This document shows, in pieces, positions 23,480 through 35,914 of a stretch of 64,000 nt of DNA. The translations under genes were made by a program, and so were the position numbers. The stretch is from Sistotremastrum niveocremeum HHB9708. Lineage: Eukaryota; Basidiomycota; Agaricomycetes; Sistotremastrales; Sistotremastraceae. The notes beneath the pieces are model-generated. The model ran no database searches and was not told the origin of the DNA. It was given only the letters and a program-made list of their open reading frames with translations. Numbering within the stretch: the first letter of the stretch is position 1; the number at the start of each line of letters is the position of its first letter. The stretch is from assembly GCA_001630475.1 (NCBI GenBank), contig KV419398.1, positions 409,825 to 473,824 of the forward strand, given 5' to 3'.

Positions 23480-23490
23480 CCCGACTCGGG
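23480..23490. promoter_or_regulatory. Palindromic element, related core
   Basis: CCCGACTCGGG is an 11-base inverted repeat with the same CCGA-N-TCGG core as the two 17-base copies. It lies 31 nt before the second copy. Confidence 0.35.
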
Positions 23491-23516
23491 CTTTGTCACG
23501 TTCTTGCCCACTTATC

Positions 23517-23533
23517 CATTTTCCGAGTCGGAA
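23517..23533. promoter_or_regulatory. Palindromic element copy 2, CCG-N3-CGG
   Basis: An exact second copy of CATTTTCCGAGTCGGAA, 84 nt upstream of the start codon of MFS transporter 1. Identity over 17 bases 491 nt apart is unlikely by chance in 1 kb. Confidence 0.45.
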
Positions 23534-23616
23534 ATGCTGGGCGCCAAAGGCTTTGAACGTCGCATTGAAATCGAACGAGGTACACGGAATATGTGGGATA
23601 TTTGCTCTGCCTCACG

Positions 23617-25479
23617 ATGTCTTCACCTATGGAGAAAACGCTGTCAGACAACTCGCCGTCGTTTGTCAGTACCATTGTCGAGGCTGCGCCCCAGAAAGAC
23701 GAGGAGAAAGTGGTCGAAGTATGCGAAGAGGAACCTTTGCCACCGCCTCTTGAATTTCCAGATGGCGGATGGGAAGCGTGGATGACGGTTTTTGGGTCTG
23801 CGACTTTGTTGTTTGGCACGTTCGGTGTCGTGTCGTCGTATGGTGTATTTCAAGCATACTACGAAGAGACCTTCTCGGTGGGAACTTCGAACTCGTTGAT
23901 ATCATTCACGGGATCCCTTCAGTTTTTCATTCAACAATTTGGTAGGTGAATTAACACTCGTGGTTTTGAACATGGCTTGACTTCTTTTAAGGGGGCCTTT
24001 TGGTAGGACCAATCTGGGATACTACTGGAGTGAAGGTAAAGTCCTTCCTGCGAGTGAGAAGACGATTTATGATGGAACGCACAGTACCTCCTTCCAGTTA
24101 GCGCAGCTTGCACAGCACTTTCTCTGTTTACGCTGTCCGTCTGTCAACCCGGAAAGGAACACTTCTGGCAAGTGGTCCTCGCCCAAGGCGTACTGATGGG
24201 TACCGCGACAGCAATGACGTGAGTATCAAACCATGGCTCTGATCACGAGGCTAGACAAGTAATAATAATATTTCATACAGATTCTCTATTGCTTTGGCCG
24301 TATGCTCGCATTGGTTCGCTAAACACAGAGGAACAGCGATGGGCATGGTGGTCTCCGGCTCCAGTCTAGGTGGAATCGTTGTGCCACTCATCTTTGAGAA
24401 CCTCGTTCACAAAATTGGATTCGGTTCGTCTGTTTCTCTTTGCTTCCTACTTCATCATTGACAACTCTTATGTCTATAGGTTGGACTGTCCGAACCATCG
24501 GATTTATCTCCATGTTTTGTTATGCCATTGCTTTCTTCACTATTCGTACACGTCTACCCTTCGGGAAAAGGCGGTCACTTCGAAAGTCCATCGATTGGGT
24601 TGCATTCAAAGATCCCACCTTCACATTACTGTCCTTCTGTTTCCCGTTTGTCCTCGCGGGCTTCTCAATCCCCTACTATTTTATTCGTATGCCCCTTTCT
24701 CTCTGTTCCTTATTGACTGCATACTGAACTCCGCCCTGCAGAGATATTCGCCGGTCACTACCATGTGAAGTCAACTATCACTGACAATCTTGTGACTATT
24801 ATGAATGCCAGTGCATTCGTGGGTCGGATACTCGCCGGAATCGTGGGAGATAGAGTCGGAAAGTTCGTTATTTCTCAGCTTGAGATAAGATTATCTAACT
24901 CATTACATCGGTACTCACAGGTTCAATGCAACAATGCCCATCACGTTCCTTTGCTGCCTTCTTTGTTACCTCAATTGGTTACTGGGCGCTTCAAACGGCC
25001 CTGCATTGGTGGTATTTGCGGTCCTTTATGGTACGTCAAACCCAACATACTTTATGACAGTCCGAACTGATGAGAATGTAACCGTTAGGCGCTGCTTCAG
25101 GATCTCTAATAAGTCTCGGCCCGGTAGGCACACTCAGTATTGGGGCCCACAAAAATTCCTCACAGTCCTATAGGCTTCTGTAGCAGAGATCTCACCGAGG
25201 GACAAAGTTGGTGCTCGAATTGGGACGAATCTGGCATGTGTGTCTGTTGGAAGTGTCCTCGGCCCTGTCATAGCTGGTGCTATCGCCAAGGAAGTCAACC
25301 CCAAAACAATCCGAGGCGTCATTCTCTTCGCGGTCAGTAGATTTTCTTGGCTCCGTTTCATGACTGCCAAGGCTCACAATTATTTTTAAATCCGACAGGG
25401 CTCCTTGTTTGCCGTAGCCACAGTCTTCTCTATCGCCGCGCGACTCTCGGTTTCCAGAAAATTCAGAACGAAAGTTTAG
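23617..25479 (+). CDS. MFS transporter, monocarboxylate-porter-like, copy 1
   Basis: Ten exons (23617-23941, 23992-24035, 24085-24218, 24281-24423, 24480-24686, 24742-24862, 24921-25030, 25089-25123, 25174-25332, 25399-25479) give 452 residues. A cytosolic acidic N-terminus is followed by FPDGGWEAWMTVFGS, the usual first-helix entry of fungal MCT-like permeases, then SSYGVFQAYYEE, HWFAKHRGTAMGMVVSGSSL between helices 4 and 5, and RIPFG-like loop residues TRLPFGKRR before the second half. About twelve membrane spans can be drawn. The likely role is plasma-membrane H+ symport of a small acid or secondary metabolite; the substrate is unknown. Exon lengths match copy 2 except for three bases in exon 1. 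It shares its upstream region with hydrolase copy 1. Confidence 0.9.
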
Positions 25480-26236
25480 AACGCTATAATGTATATATAC
25501 TTCATTTATTAAGGGTGTCTTCCTTGGGAATAACAGACCTGCATGTTTCACCATTGTTGCAGAAATCAGAGTGAAGGGGTTAGCGCATAGTAGTTCTGTC
25601 AAGATGGAAGACACGAATCGTGAAGACTGCATGCATGAAGAGAGGAAGGCGGCCCTTTCATGTGTGTTGGGCAGAGAAACATACAGGAACGAAAATTCCT
25701 TCTGTTTAGCAAGTCGATCGTCATGATCGCGCCAGAAGCCAGAGACATCGGATACGAATAGAGTTCCGGCCAATGATTCCGGCATCAATGACAAATTCAA
25801 ACTCCGACTTCTCCAGCATCAGGACAGAACCAAGCCATTCGTTGGGTCATCCGGGCCTGTACTCTAGTAAAATTCAAGATACGGCTCATGCATCCGATAT
25901 AGGTTTACCACAGTCTGAACTCTGATCTCAATCGAGGCATGAGGATAGCCAAACAAGGGAATTTACGCGAAACCTTGTTCGTTTTGTTCGGCTAGGTTTG
26001 GTACCTCATTTTTGTCTTTCCCGATGTGGTCGATCAAATGTGGCAGGCATTGTCCGCTCGAACAAGCCACCTTAAGATTAAGAGGGAGCGCCTTGCTCCG
26101 TCTCCCGATCACAATAGTGAACATATGCCACAATGGAACAATATAAGAATGTCTCAGACTATGAACTTCTTGCGTGGCCCCTCTCCGACTCTCTAGACTC
26201 TGGCGTTACCCTCCCTTCCACTCTTTCGATCTCAAT
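25480..26236. other. Spacer between the two MFS genes
   Basis: This holds the 3' end of transporter 1 and the promoter of transporter 2. A 202-codon - strand frame at 25192-25800 runs mostly antisense to the last exons of transporter 1 and is rejected. The CCGASTCGG palindrome was not found here. Confidence 0.4.
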
Positions 26237-28055
26237 ATGCAGTCACCATCCTCACCCACTGTCTCTGAAATATCCTCTATGCATTCCGTCGTCGAAAAGG
26301 GTTCGATGATGGATGTACCTCTCAACAACCAAGAAAAACAACCACCTAGTGACTCCGAATCTGCGCCCGAATTCCCTGATGGTGGCCTTCATGCATGGCT
26401 CACTGTCTTCGGCGCTGCCTCCCTACTCTTCGGTACTTTTGGTATCGCAGCTTCGTATGGCGTCTTCCAGGCCTACTACGAAGAAACTCTATCTGTCGGA
26501 ACTCCCAACTCGCTCATATCTTTTGTCGGTGCTTTCCAAGTTTGCATCGTCCAGTTCGGTTAGTGATATGCTCTACGTAAATCATACCCCGTCTGATACT
26601 GATTCAACTTCAGGTGGCATCTTCGTTGGCCACGTCTGGGACACAACCGGATTAAAAGTGGGTTATGCCCATCTGATATATTCCCATCAGCCTAACATGC
26701 AGCCAGTATTTATTACCTTTCAGCGCAGCAAGCGCCCTTATCGCTCTTTTTACTCTTTCAATCTGCCAACCTGGTGCCAACCACTTTTATCAAATACTAC
26801 TTTCTCAAGCCGTCCTTTTCGGCATTGCGAGTTGCATGGCGTGCGTCGTATTTCACTATTTTGCCTGGTCATTTCTCATCTTGTTACTAGTTTCTCTATT
26901 GCTCTAGCAATCTGTTCCCATTGGTTCGCAAAGAAACGAGGGACTGCAATGGGGATAGTCGTTGCAGGCTCTAGTCTGGGCGGCATCTTCATCCCTCTAA
27001 TCTTCACCAAAGTCCTCTCTGTTGCAGGATTCGGTAAGCCGTCAGTCATACCAACCGTAGCCATTGGACTAACACTCACATCAAGGTTGGGCCGTCCGAA
27101 CAATCGCATGCATAACTGCTCTCTGCTATATCATTGCATTCTTAACACTTCGAACTCGTCTTCCGTTCAAGAAGACGAGACCACTTTCGCATTCGGTTGA
27201 TCTGTCGGCTTTCAAAGATTGGGCCTTCGTGTTGATGTCTATTGGGAGTCTGTTCTTGATCGCAGGCTTTCCTATTCCCTACTTCTACATGGGTAATTTT
27301 ATTATCTGCTACATAGCGGCGATTCTTGACACAGCTTGCAGAGGTGTTTGCGAACTATTATGGCGTCAATCCCAACATTGCGAAGAACCTCGTCACCATC
27401 TCGAATGCTGCTGGCTTCTTCGGGCGCATTTCTTCGGGCATGCTGGGTGACAAATTCGGAAAGTACGTGTATGCATTGGACGCTTGGAAGACCCGAACTG
27501 ATTGTCCATAGATTCAATTCAGTCATCCCTATCGCGCTTTGTTGTTCTCTCCTTTGTTTCCTTCCGTGGACCTTGGCAACCGGCAATGGAGCCGCATTAA
27601 TAGTCTTTGCTATATTCTTCGGTAATTCAATCCTATTCACACCTCGAGAAGTAGTTCTGACCTATACACTACAGGCGCACTATCAGGTTCAATTGTCAGT
27701 CTTACACCCGTGAGAATTCTGTGTTGTTGCCCTAGGAACATGTACTGACGTCATCGCTTTGCAGGCCGCAATTGTCGATATCTCTCCTCGTGAACGAGTC
27801 GGAGCGCGTCTTGGGACGCATCTTGCTATTGTGTCTATTGGCAGCGTCACTGGACCCGTTATCGCAGGGATGATTGGCGCCCAACTTAATCCTAATAGCA
27901 TCCGTGGAGTCACGCTCTTCTCTGTAAGTTCTGTATTTGATTTCGCTGAAGACACAGCTGACCTTGATCCGCAGGGTTCATTATTTGCTGTTGGATCGAT
28001 TTTTGTTATCGCTGCGAGAATGTCTTTGACGAGATCATTGACTGCTCGTCGTTGA
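26237..28055 (+). CDS. MFS transporter, monocarboxylate-porter-like, copy 2
   Basis: Ten exons (26237-26558, 26614-26657, 26707-26840, 26891-27033, 27086-27292, 27342-27462, 27512-27621, 27675-27709, 27765-27923, 27975-28055) give 451 residues. Exons 2-10 have exactly the lengths of copy 1 (44/134/143/207/121/110/35/159/81). Motifs correspond throughout: FPDGGLHAWLTVFGA, ASYGVFQAYYEE, HWFAKKRGTAMGIVVAGSSL, RISSGMLGDKFGK and ISPRERVGARLGTHLA. I chose the ATG at 26237 because it gives the same N-terminal layout as copy 1. Both copies look whole. The tandem pair may serve different substrates or growth conditions. Confidence 0.9.
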
Positions 28056-28923
28056 ACTTTTTATTACTTTATATCTTTCGGATTCGGATTTGGAGGACGT
28101 CGACCGTCCCAACCCATTCATCTTTCTTGAAGCTCCAAGTATCATCTTCCATCTTCGTTTGCCCTGTCGTTCGTACCCGTGTATCTCTAGTCATCGCTCA
28201 TTTGTAACAACAATTGCAATTGTGTTTTCATACCCTGCAGGCCTGAACCTCTATTGTCGTTGCTGTCTTGCCAATAACAACCGAACAGTCACGGAACTGG
28301 ATGTCAGGATCAATGTTATCATAGCTATACGCTCCGCGATTAGATTCGATGGGCATCTAAACAAAGCTTGTATCATATACCTCGAAAAGGAAAATCACTA
28401 TTTCTAGATATATCCGCACTTCGACATCAGACGGTGGAAAGTTCAGCAGGCCGGAAGACGGGAGGAGGTCTGAAACAGTAGACGACCACAGCACCTCCAA
28501 TATTGCAGAATATAGAGATTCTGGGTGCTTGTCGTATGGTTTATCTTCAAGAGGAAGGCGAAGAATTCGGAATTTTCCCCTTCTCGTGACTGGAGATTCT
28601 TGGGCTCATTGTTTTCGACGACAGCTGTCATAGTAGATCTAGAAGGCAGGCAGGCTTGTGGTGCTATAGCTTCCGCGAAACCGTGATGCTTCTTGAAATC
28701 ACAAAGAACGCTAGGGTTTTGGACGGTGGCCACGTAATATTAATGGGGTATGAAGAGGATATTTCCAACAGGTGCATTTGACAGTGACAGCGCTCGAGAA
28801 ATACGCTACATACAGACAGTAGTCCGGCATGCAATCTCCGCCAACCGTTGTTGGGATTTGAGGATCTGGGGGGATATTATAATAATACATCGATTCGTGG
28901 TGTCAGTCTGCGGATAGGAAAGG
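28056..28923. other. Intergenic stretch, weak - strand ORF
   Basis: A 96-codon - strand frame (28443-28733) starts MATVQNPSVLCDFKKHHGF and is of unclear status. It has no family and no downstream exon that I could fit. Otherwise the stretch is 3' flank of two converging genes. Confidence 0.35.
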
Positions 28924-29779
28924 TCAACCAAGCCAATCGGTTTCTCCAAGCTTGATTGCAGCGTCGAGAGTTTGTTCAATAGCATCGTCACCGCCCACAA
29001 GATCGAGAGCTAATCCAGCAGCGTCTGGTCGATCGACCAGTAACGCGAGGACAGTAGCGACATCGTCACGCTACAATGTAAGGGGATTCAGACAGGGATT
29101 ATGGTCAAAAGCAGAGTTTACGCACGGAGATGCTTTCCGTGATATGTGTCCGACCTATACATGCTGTTCCGCGACCTGGCTCGTGGGTGAGCGTTCCGGG
29201 ACGGAGGATGGTCCAGGAGAACGCGGTCCGCTCTACGAGATCTTTATCGGCCTCGTATTTCCATTGCATGTATGCAGCAATCTTATCACGGAGCCAATCA
29301 GACACCTCCTTATCAGCTTCATTCTGGGGTAAAAATCATGAGCGACTCGGTTTGAAACAAGTTTGAGACAGACCCACATAATGGGGTGGCACCAGATCTG
29401 GATGGCGTATGTCTATAGCAGACACGAGTATTAACCTTGGTTTCTTGTCGCCGTGAACTGCCTCGATGGCATCGAATATCTTGACCGCGCCTTCATAGTC
29501 CACTCTCTTTGTTCGTTCTTCGCCTCCCTTTCCACCTGCGCCAGCACTGAAGACGACAACATCTACGTCCTTCTGCTGGAATAGCTGGGTGAAGTCGTGG
29601 GATGTATTATGTTCAAGCGATAAGAGGAGCGGATGGGCGCCGGTCTCTTTGATGTCTGCTGCATGGGATGGATCGCGAATGAGAGAGGTCACTGAATGTG
29701 TCGGCGACAGTAGACGAGCTAAGCGAAGGGCGATGTGCCCATGTCCGCCAATGATGACAACGTTCTGGGGACTTGTCAT
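28924..29779 (-). CDS. NAD(P)-binding Rossmann protein (atypical SDR, NAD(P)H-binding/NmrA-like)
   Basis: Three exons (29378-29779, 29126-29323, 28924-29070) give 248 residues. MTSPQNVVIIGGHGHIALRL is the glycine-rich dinucleotide loop at the N-terminus; DVVVFSAGAGGKGG, RLILVSAIDIRHPD and WTILRPGTLTHEPG follow. The size and the YMR090W/YwnB-like layout place it with small atypical SDRs that bind NAD(P)H, act as flavin-reductase-like enzymes or serve as redox sensors. There is no catalytic YxxxK pair in the usual place. An earlier ATG at 29806 would add nine residues, but the later one directly precedes the Rossmann strand. It lies inside the hydrolase-MFS block. Confidence 0.87.
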
Positions 29780-30268
29780 TGTGAATGAATCTGAGGTCCG
29801 TTCCAAGAGAGTGAGACCTTGGAATCAGGAGCCATCAAATCATATATCCAGCCCATCTCCTCGTCCGTCCAGCCACGCAATCGATTGACTGACTGCGCCT
29901 AATCATGGAATGCCTTGATAATATTCTGGGAAATTCTGCTCTTCATTAGCTTCGAGCTTTCGTCATTGCAAGTGTCCAGGTTGCGTCGAGACGAGGTCGA
30001 TACTGCACTGGGTTTAGTTGGAGGCGATGAGAGCCGGATGATGCCGTCGTCGTGCCTTTCGTCGTCGACATGCAGCAGTTGCCCCACATCGACGCTCCTC
30101 CTTGTTGATAGGACAACATCGGTACCCTTGGCCTAGACAGAGGCTCGGCCATAATTAAGAATATCAAGCCTTCGGACGCCATGTGTTCAATAAGCTGGGA
30201 ACGTCGGAGATTCCCCACACAGGCTGCAGGGAGCTGATCTCTTTTGGTGAGTCGTCCGTCTTGCTGCC
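29780..30268. promoter_or_regulatory. Divergent promoter region, NAD(P)-binding gene and hydrolase copy 2
   Basis: The genes on either side start outward from this 489-bp stretch, so it should contain both promoters. A 184-codon - strand frame (29946-30500) overlaps exon 1 of the hydrolase antisense and is rejected. Confidence 0.4.
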
Positions 30269-31723
30269 ATGGTATTGTCGTCTGAGTACCATATTGTAGA
30301 CCCTCGTCCAGAGTATCCATTCCAATTGACTGCGAGATGCTATAAGCCCTCGGTGCCTTCGATCGATGGTTATACACTTGTGTTCGCACACGGGACGGCT
30401 TACCATAAGGAACATTGGGAACCTGAAATTGAGCGGTTGTTCGAGCTATCGAGGAACTCGGACTATCCAATAAGAGAGGCGTGGAGTATTGATTGTCCAA
30501 ATCATGGGGATGCCGGAGTTCTCAATGCGAAGGTCTTGCAATCTGGTATGTCTTCTTGATCAGTTATCTGCGTATTCCATTTAAGTTTGCGACCTAGGGT
30601 ACTCAGAGATGTGTATGTGGTTCTGCAGGAGGCGGTAGATGTGCGAAGCTCATAATATGAATGTAGTCGATTGGCAAGAATATTCGAGATCCATCAACAT
30701 TTTTCTGAACCAGTTCGGAGACGGATATTTTGCTGATCACAAACTCGTCGGTATTGGACATAGCTCTGGAGCAACAGCACTGTACGCCTGCCTCTTACCG
30801 CCATCTTATTGTGCTCTAACTTCAAGTCGCAGAATCCTAGCGGGCACATACCTGCCAACCATTCGCTTCGACTCTGTAGTCCTGTGTGAGGTAATGATGT
30901 ATCCTAAACACATCCAAGAGGGTGATCAAGCGGTCAGCACCTATTGGCGGATCACTTGAACAACGTCATCTGAACCCCTGAATCTTAGTCAAACAACAAA
31001 GCCTTGATGGCTGCTGGAACACTGAAGAGGAATGATATATGGCCCTCCAAGCAAGCTGCTTTCAACGACCTCAGCAAGAAGAAGATATTCGCCTCGTGGG
31101 ACAGACGGATACTGGAGATCTACTGCGTCAGTATAAGTATCCGGTCGTCCAAATCGATTATTGACTGTGGCATCAGAAATATGGCTTGACTGAATTACCC
31201 ACGGCGAATTATCCGGACAAGAAGAATGGAGTTACATGGAAATGCTATAAGTACCAAGAACGAGTGGGTCACCCTCTTCCTATGCTCGGTTTCCTCATTC
31301 TCAGCTTTGATGCTGCAGGCTACTTATCTGGACATCACGGCTAAAGTCCGTGCATTCAATTATCTTCCGCATTTATGCAAGAAATCGAGAGTGCATATTA
31401 TCTGGGGAGACATCTGCGATCTTGTGTATGTTACATCATGCATCATCATACTTGAATACTAACTGAAAGAATTTCAGACCGAGAGAGAATCATGATGCTA
31501 TCGTCGATCAGTGTGAAGGGCGTGCTGTATCGGTTCAGCGGGTCAAGGGAGCTGCTCATCTGGTACGTTCAGTATCTTATACTGATGATAAGCAGGGCCC
31601 GTATGCTCACGAGTGATTCAGATCACTCAAACCCATCCTATTGAACTGGCTGACCGTATTTTCCAAGCCCTGGCTAGAGACGCAACGACGAGGGCTAGTG
31701 GGACATATATCTCTAGGCTATAA
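30269..31723 (+). CDS. Alpha/beta hydrolase-fold protein, copy 2
   Basis: Nine exons (30269-30545, 30598-30612, 30667-30781, 30833-30932, 30989-31126, 31177-31263, 31319-31425, 31478-31562, 31622-31723) give 341 residues. Motifs parallel copy 1: DPRPEYPFQLTARCY, YTLVFAHGTAYHKEHWEP, IDCPNHGDAG, nucleophile elbow GIGHSSGA, NDIWPSKQAAF, and a late His in RVKGAAHL. The 15-nt second exon is conserved. Exons 4, 5 and 9 differ slightly in length from copy 1. Orientation is opposite to copy 1, so the pair brackets the transporters as a large inverted arrangement. The substrate is unknown. Confidence 0.88.
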
Positions 31724-31910
31724 CGAAACATAGCCAAAATACTAGGAGGACAACGCAAACCTCACGTATCATGCCTCCCTCATAGCCGTAACATGTAAAT
31801 AAAATGTACGATAAATGACGACTCATGGACCCATGGTATAAGCGCCCGTACCTGACCTCTACGTTCGCCATCGTGAAGGCGTACTACACGTCGGGGACAG
31901 CTCCCAAGAC

Positions 31911-33669
31911 ATGGCGAGTCTCGGGTCGAAGGCTCTAGCATCCGCATCATCGCTGGTGTTCCTCCAAATAATTTCCAGGTTATTCACTTTCGCACTGAAC
32001 CAAGCACTGGTCCGACTCGCCTCACCGCAGACATATGGAATAGCGTCCATCCAATTCGAACTGCTCCTCTCCACTATCCTGTTTCTATCACGAGAGGGCG
32101 TACGAAATGCGTTGCTGCGATCAACGCCGGAACCGCGCAATGTGTCGGTCGCTGAAGAGATTGAGCATTACATCTTGACATCCAATGTCGCCCTCTTGCC
32201 CACCCTCGCTGGTGGTCCTATTGCTTTGATGGCTACATTTGCCTATTACGCATCCACATCTCCATCGACGCGTTCACAACCCTATCTATTCCCCAGTATA
32301 TTCCTTTACGGTCTCTCAGCTTTCCTCGAGCTGCTCGCCGAACCGCTCTACATCAGAGCTCAAAACGAACTCCGTTTCCAAATAAGAGTCAAAGCAGAAG
32401 GCACAGCCGTAGCTGCAAAGACCCTCGTCACTTTAGCTATCCTTCTTATCGCGGATCCAAAATGGAGTTTAGTAGCTTTTGCCCTAGGGCAATTAGCTTA
32501 TGGCCTCTCTATCCTCGTGACCTTTGTTCTTGATGGCGAATTACCAAATTATTGGCCGAGGAAGATAACTCGAGGGAAACATGGCGAGTGAGACTTAAGG
32601 GCTCAATTATGGCATGAACAGCTGACTCGTTCTTCAGATCTCATTCCCTGTATTTTGATCCTACGCTCCTTGGTCTTTCCTTGGCGATGACGAAACAGTC
32701 CCTTGTGAAACATGTCCTTACGGAAGGGGATAAATTCATGGTATCGCGTTTCAGCCCTTTGAGTGATCAAGGTGGATATGCGCTAGCGAGTAATTATGGT
32801 ACGAGCGCTCCGTCGTGTCATGTCGTGCCATTGATCGTTCTGATGGGTGTTTTCATTTAGGTTCTTTATTCGCCAGGGTACTATTCCAACCAGTGGAAGA
32901 GACATCTCGTCTTTTCTTCTCGAAGACTTTGTCTGCGGATTCACTTACGGAACCCTCCAATGTTCCTTCGTCTCCTGCTGCAGATGTGCGCACAGCATCG
33001 TCAATTCTTCAGGACATCGTCTTTGTCGAAATTCATTTCGCTCTGCTGATGATGTCCTTCGGACCACCTTTCATCTCAACCCTGATACCCCTCGTCCTCC
33101 CCTCCCGATACATCCAAACATCAGCTCCTACAATCCTCCGAGCATACATGTTTTATCTACCCGCAATGGCTCTCAACGGCGTTCTGGAAGCATTCGTGTC
33201 ATCCGTAAGTACACCTCAAGATCTCGCCCGACAAAGTAAATGGATGATCTTCTTCTCTGGGCTCTTCGTCCTGAGCGGCATTACTCTTGGATCGAAAATG
33301 GGTGATGTAGGGTTAGTTTGGGCGAATGTGATTAATTCGGTTGTGAGAGCTGTTTATTGTTGGAGGTATATTGAGGGGTGGTTCAGGAAGAGAGGAGAGA
33401 TATGGTCCGGTGTGAGAAGTATCTCGAGCGGCGTGCTTGGGGTTTTATTACTTGAGGCCGTTGTGCTGCGATGGAGTGAAGGCAGAGGCAGAGGGCCTTT
33501 GATACTTATCGGGATTGGAGTTTTGTGCTTGAGTGTGTTCCTGGCAACTTGGTGAGCATTCTGTTTATGTTCTTTGGATCACCGATTGATGAAGCATTTG
33601 TCTTGCAGTTTCGTGTTTGAGAGACGCTCGATTCTGAGAATTCTGCATCGCAGACTGAAGAAGGAATGA
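31911..33669 (+). CDS. RFT1: RFT1, ER oligosaccharide (Man5GlcNAc2-PP-dolichol) translocation protein
   Basis: Four exons (31911-32587, 32638-32798, 32861-33551, 33609-33669) give 529 residues, a normal length. The N-terminus is diagnostic (LVFLQIISRLFTFALNQ, IQFELLLSTILFLSREGVRN), followed by LAEPLYIRAQNELRF, MTKQSLVKHVLTEGDKFMVS and LFARVLFQPVEETSRLFF. About a dozen membrane spans and a basic C-terminus (RILHRRLKKE) are visible. In yeast Rft1 is needed for the Man5 lipid-linked oligosaccharide to reach the ER lumen for N-glycosylation; whether it is itself the flippase is disputed. I see no irregularity. Confidence 0.95.
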
Positions 33670-35914
33670 GGGAAGGGGCATTTGCAGACTTCTAACAAAC
33701 TACTCGGTCCTCGTATATAATAAATTATTGCCAATATCAGACGTGGACTTGAATGCTCGACCGAGCGAAAAGTTGCCAAGCCAGACGCATCGAGGGGAAA
33801 GACCAGAGAAACCCTGCTCATCTCTCCGAAAACAGACAGGACCCCGCGCACCTCGGGCTCAAGATCGACCCAGACGCGCGTGACGTCACGCGCATCAAAC
33901 CTGCGGACAACCACCACCGTGACGCCTCTGAGCGCGTCTGAAGCTCTGACGACTCGCTCTGCCATTGATTTAGACCGCAAAAGGCCTTAGATCGTCGTGC
34001 TGCGCGAAGAACGTGCGCGATTGCCTTACCACCCTCTTCTCAACCTCAGCCTCCAGAGTCAAAAGTCTTGCTTCGCGCGAACTGGCGCTGAGCGCTGCTT
34101 GTTTTCTGCAGGACGATTTTTTTCAATTTCTACATCATTGCGCACCGCCACAAAAAGCATTTGTCGTGCCAACTCAAACTTTCGAAGAACTGGATTCTCG
34201 GACTGTTTGCCGATGGCCGACGTTCGGACCGCGAAGGTTACTCTAACCGATTTCAACTTGACCGATTTTCTGCCCTCCGAAGACTGCAAGTACGCCACAC
34301 AATGCATCAGATCTATGAAAGCGCCGTACCGCCTATCTGAGGACCAAACTCGAATGAATCGATCTCCGTGATGATCTTGTGCTCCGAAATCTGGATGTGA
34401 TGCGCTACAGCCCCTTTCTGAAGAGCGTACGTCGTAATTGTTCTATTGCACCAAGTGCGCGTTACTGACAAGGCGCCGTTCAGTTCGCATCCCTCTAGAT
34501 CTAGCCGAATGTCGATCTTTGCGACCACCGATCTTGATCTCATTGGTCCTCGTTCAAGACATGCGTTTATTTCGAGAACAAGGGTCGCTCGGAAGACATG
34601 AACTTTCGAGAACGAGGGACTCGTTCTACAGAGAAGGAGATAGCATGCGGACGTGAGACCCAATGGCTCGTACCACTCCGACGTTGCATTTACTCCCTGA
34701 GTGTGTGCAGCATGCAATTCACGCCAGCTCTTGTGCAAGGTCGAAGATCCAGAAAATCTGGGACTCCCACCTGAATTCTCGCTTTGTTCCATATGGGACG
34801 TGCTGGTCCCCAGTTCGTGTAAGCGTCCCGAAAACTTTCTCGGCCGACCACTGATCCCGCCCCTTTCAGATCTTCAGGTTCCTAGATGCTATGAGAATTT
34901 TGATCGTGCGTTTCTTTCATTGTGAGTGGAGTGTTGAGTCCATTTCCCCACGTGTCAAACTGACGCTCACGGAGTCCGTAGGACGAGTTGGGCTCGGAGA
35001 ACGCGACTTTGTTGCATCATACACCCAAGGGTCTCAATCTCCGAGTGCATGTAACGCCCAGGACCTTCGAACATGACGTCGGCTATGACGTCGAAGATCA
35101 GCGCTCCTTTAAAGAACGCCTTTTTCGACGAATTTTGCCCTCCATTCGTAGCCTCTTGAAAAGACCTTCGCGTCCGTCTCAAACGCTCCTTCTTGTGCCT
35201 CGAGGGGTCCTCATTCGGCCGAACTTCGCTGATGGCGTCTGGATCGAAACTGGGTGTACATCGGGTCGGGGTCCCATCGAGAACGTTTTGCTTGGAGGCA
35301 TGCCGAGACTTGCGGAGAATAGCGACACCTCAGCCGCGTTATCAAGTGCGCACTTCGAGTTATTCACGTTGCGATACTCATTCACCAATGAACAGCGGCG
35401 AATCCAACTATATCATGGGTTCGTTGTTCTCAGGAGTAGTATACCTGAATGATCGGGCTATTCTGCCCACCCTGTGTCGTCATATGCATCTCGTTTTTCC
35501 CCAAGCATGCGCCTCGAACTGGTCTGCGATTGTCTCCATTAGGTCCGGCAACGCTACGATCCGTTGGGACGCTCACACAGCTGACCGAGCCAGAGCGCCT
35601 CCCTCCAGTCCAGCTCGTCTGTCCAGTTCGATTCTGATCTGTGGAGCGACATCTCTGTTGATTATCTTTCAAATGAATGGCCTCCTGTCGTCGTACCACT
35701 GAGAGTGCTATCTCCAAGGCCTTCTGCTGGACGGGAGCCGTCGTCACCCGCAATCTGATCGGGAACACGTGGCGCTAAAACCGTTGGACCCTACGAAGCA
35801 CACCCCGGGCGTAGTCTCCCGAAATAGATCCTTGAACCCTGGACGCTCATGCGCCGTGACTGAGCACCCCTGTAAAACTCTTATAACTGTCAATCAGTGA
35901 ATTCGGATCGGCCC
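33670..35914. other. Gene-poor stretch
   Basis: Several 70-170 codon frames overlap on both strands, for example 33997-34371 (+), 34313-34792 (-), 34988-35452 (+) and 35193-35702 (+). None has a recognisable motif or a chain of splice sites. A short frame from the ATG at 34213 (MADVRTAKVTLTDFNLTDFL) is the least unlikely. I annotate no gene. Confidence 0.4.

Larger units (their letters stand above)
22564..23616. promoter_or_regulatory. Divergent upstream region of hydrolase copy 1 and MFS transporter 1
   Basis: About 1 kb separates the two divergent start codons. It contains three copies of the palindromic core CCGA(G/C)TCGG, listed separately. No supported gene is inside; frames at 23125-23370 and 23148-23423 are shadows of each other. 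Confidence 0.5.

Noticed and set aside
25192-25800. 202-codon - strand ORF at the end of MFS transporter 1
   Set aside because: It runs largely antisense to well-supported transporter exons.
34313-34792. 159-codon - strand ORF
   Set aside because: No recognisable motif and no flanking exon; the region has similar frames on the + strand.
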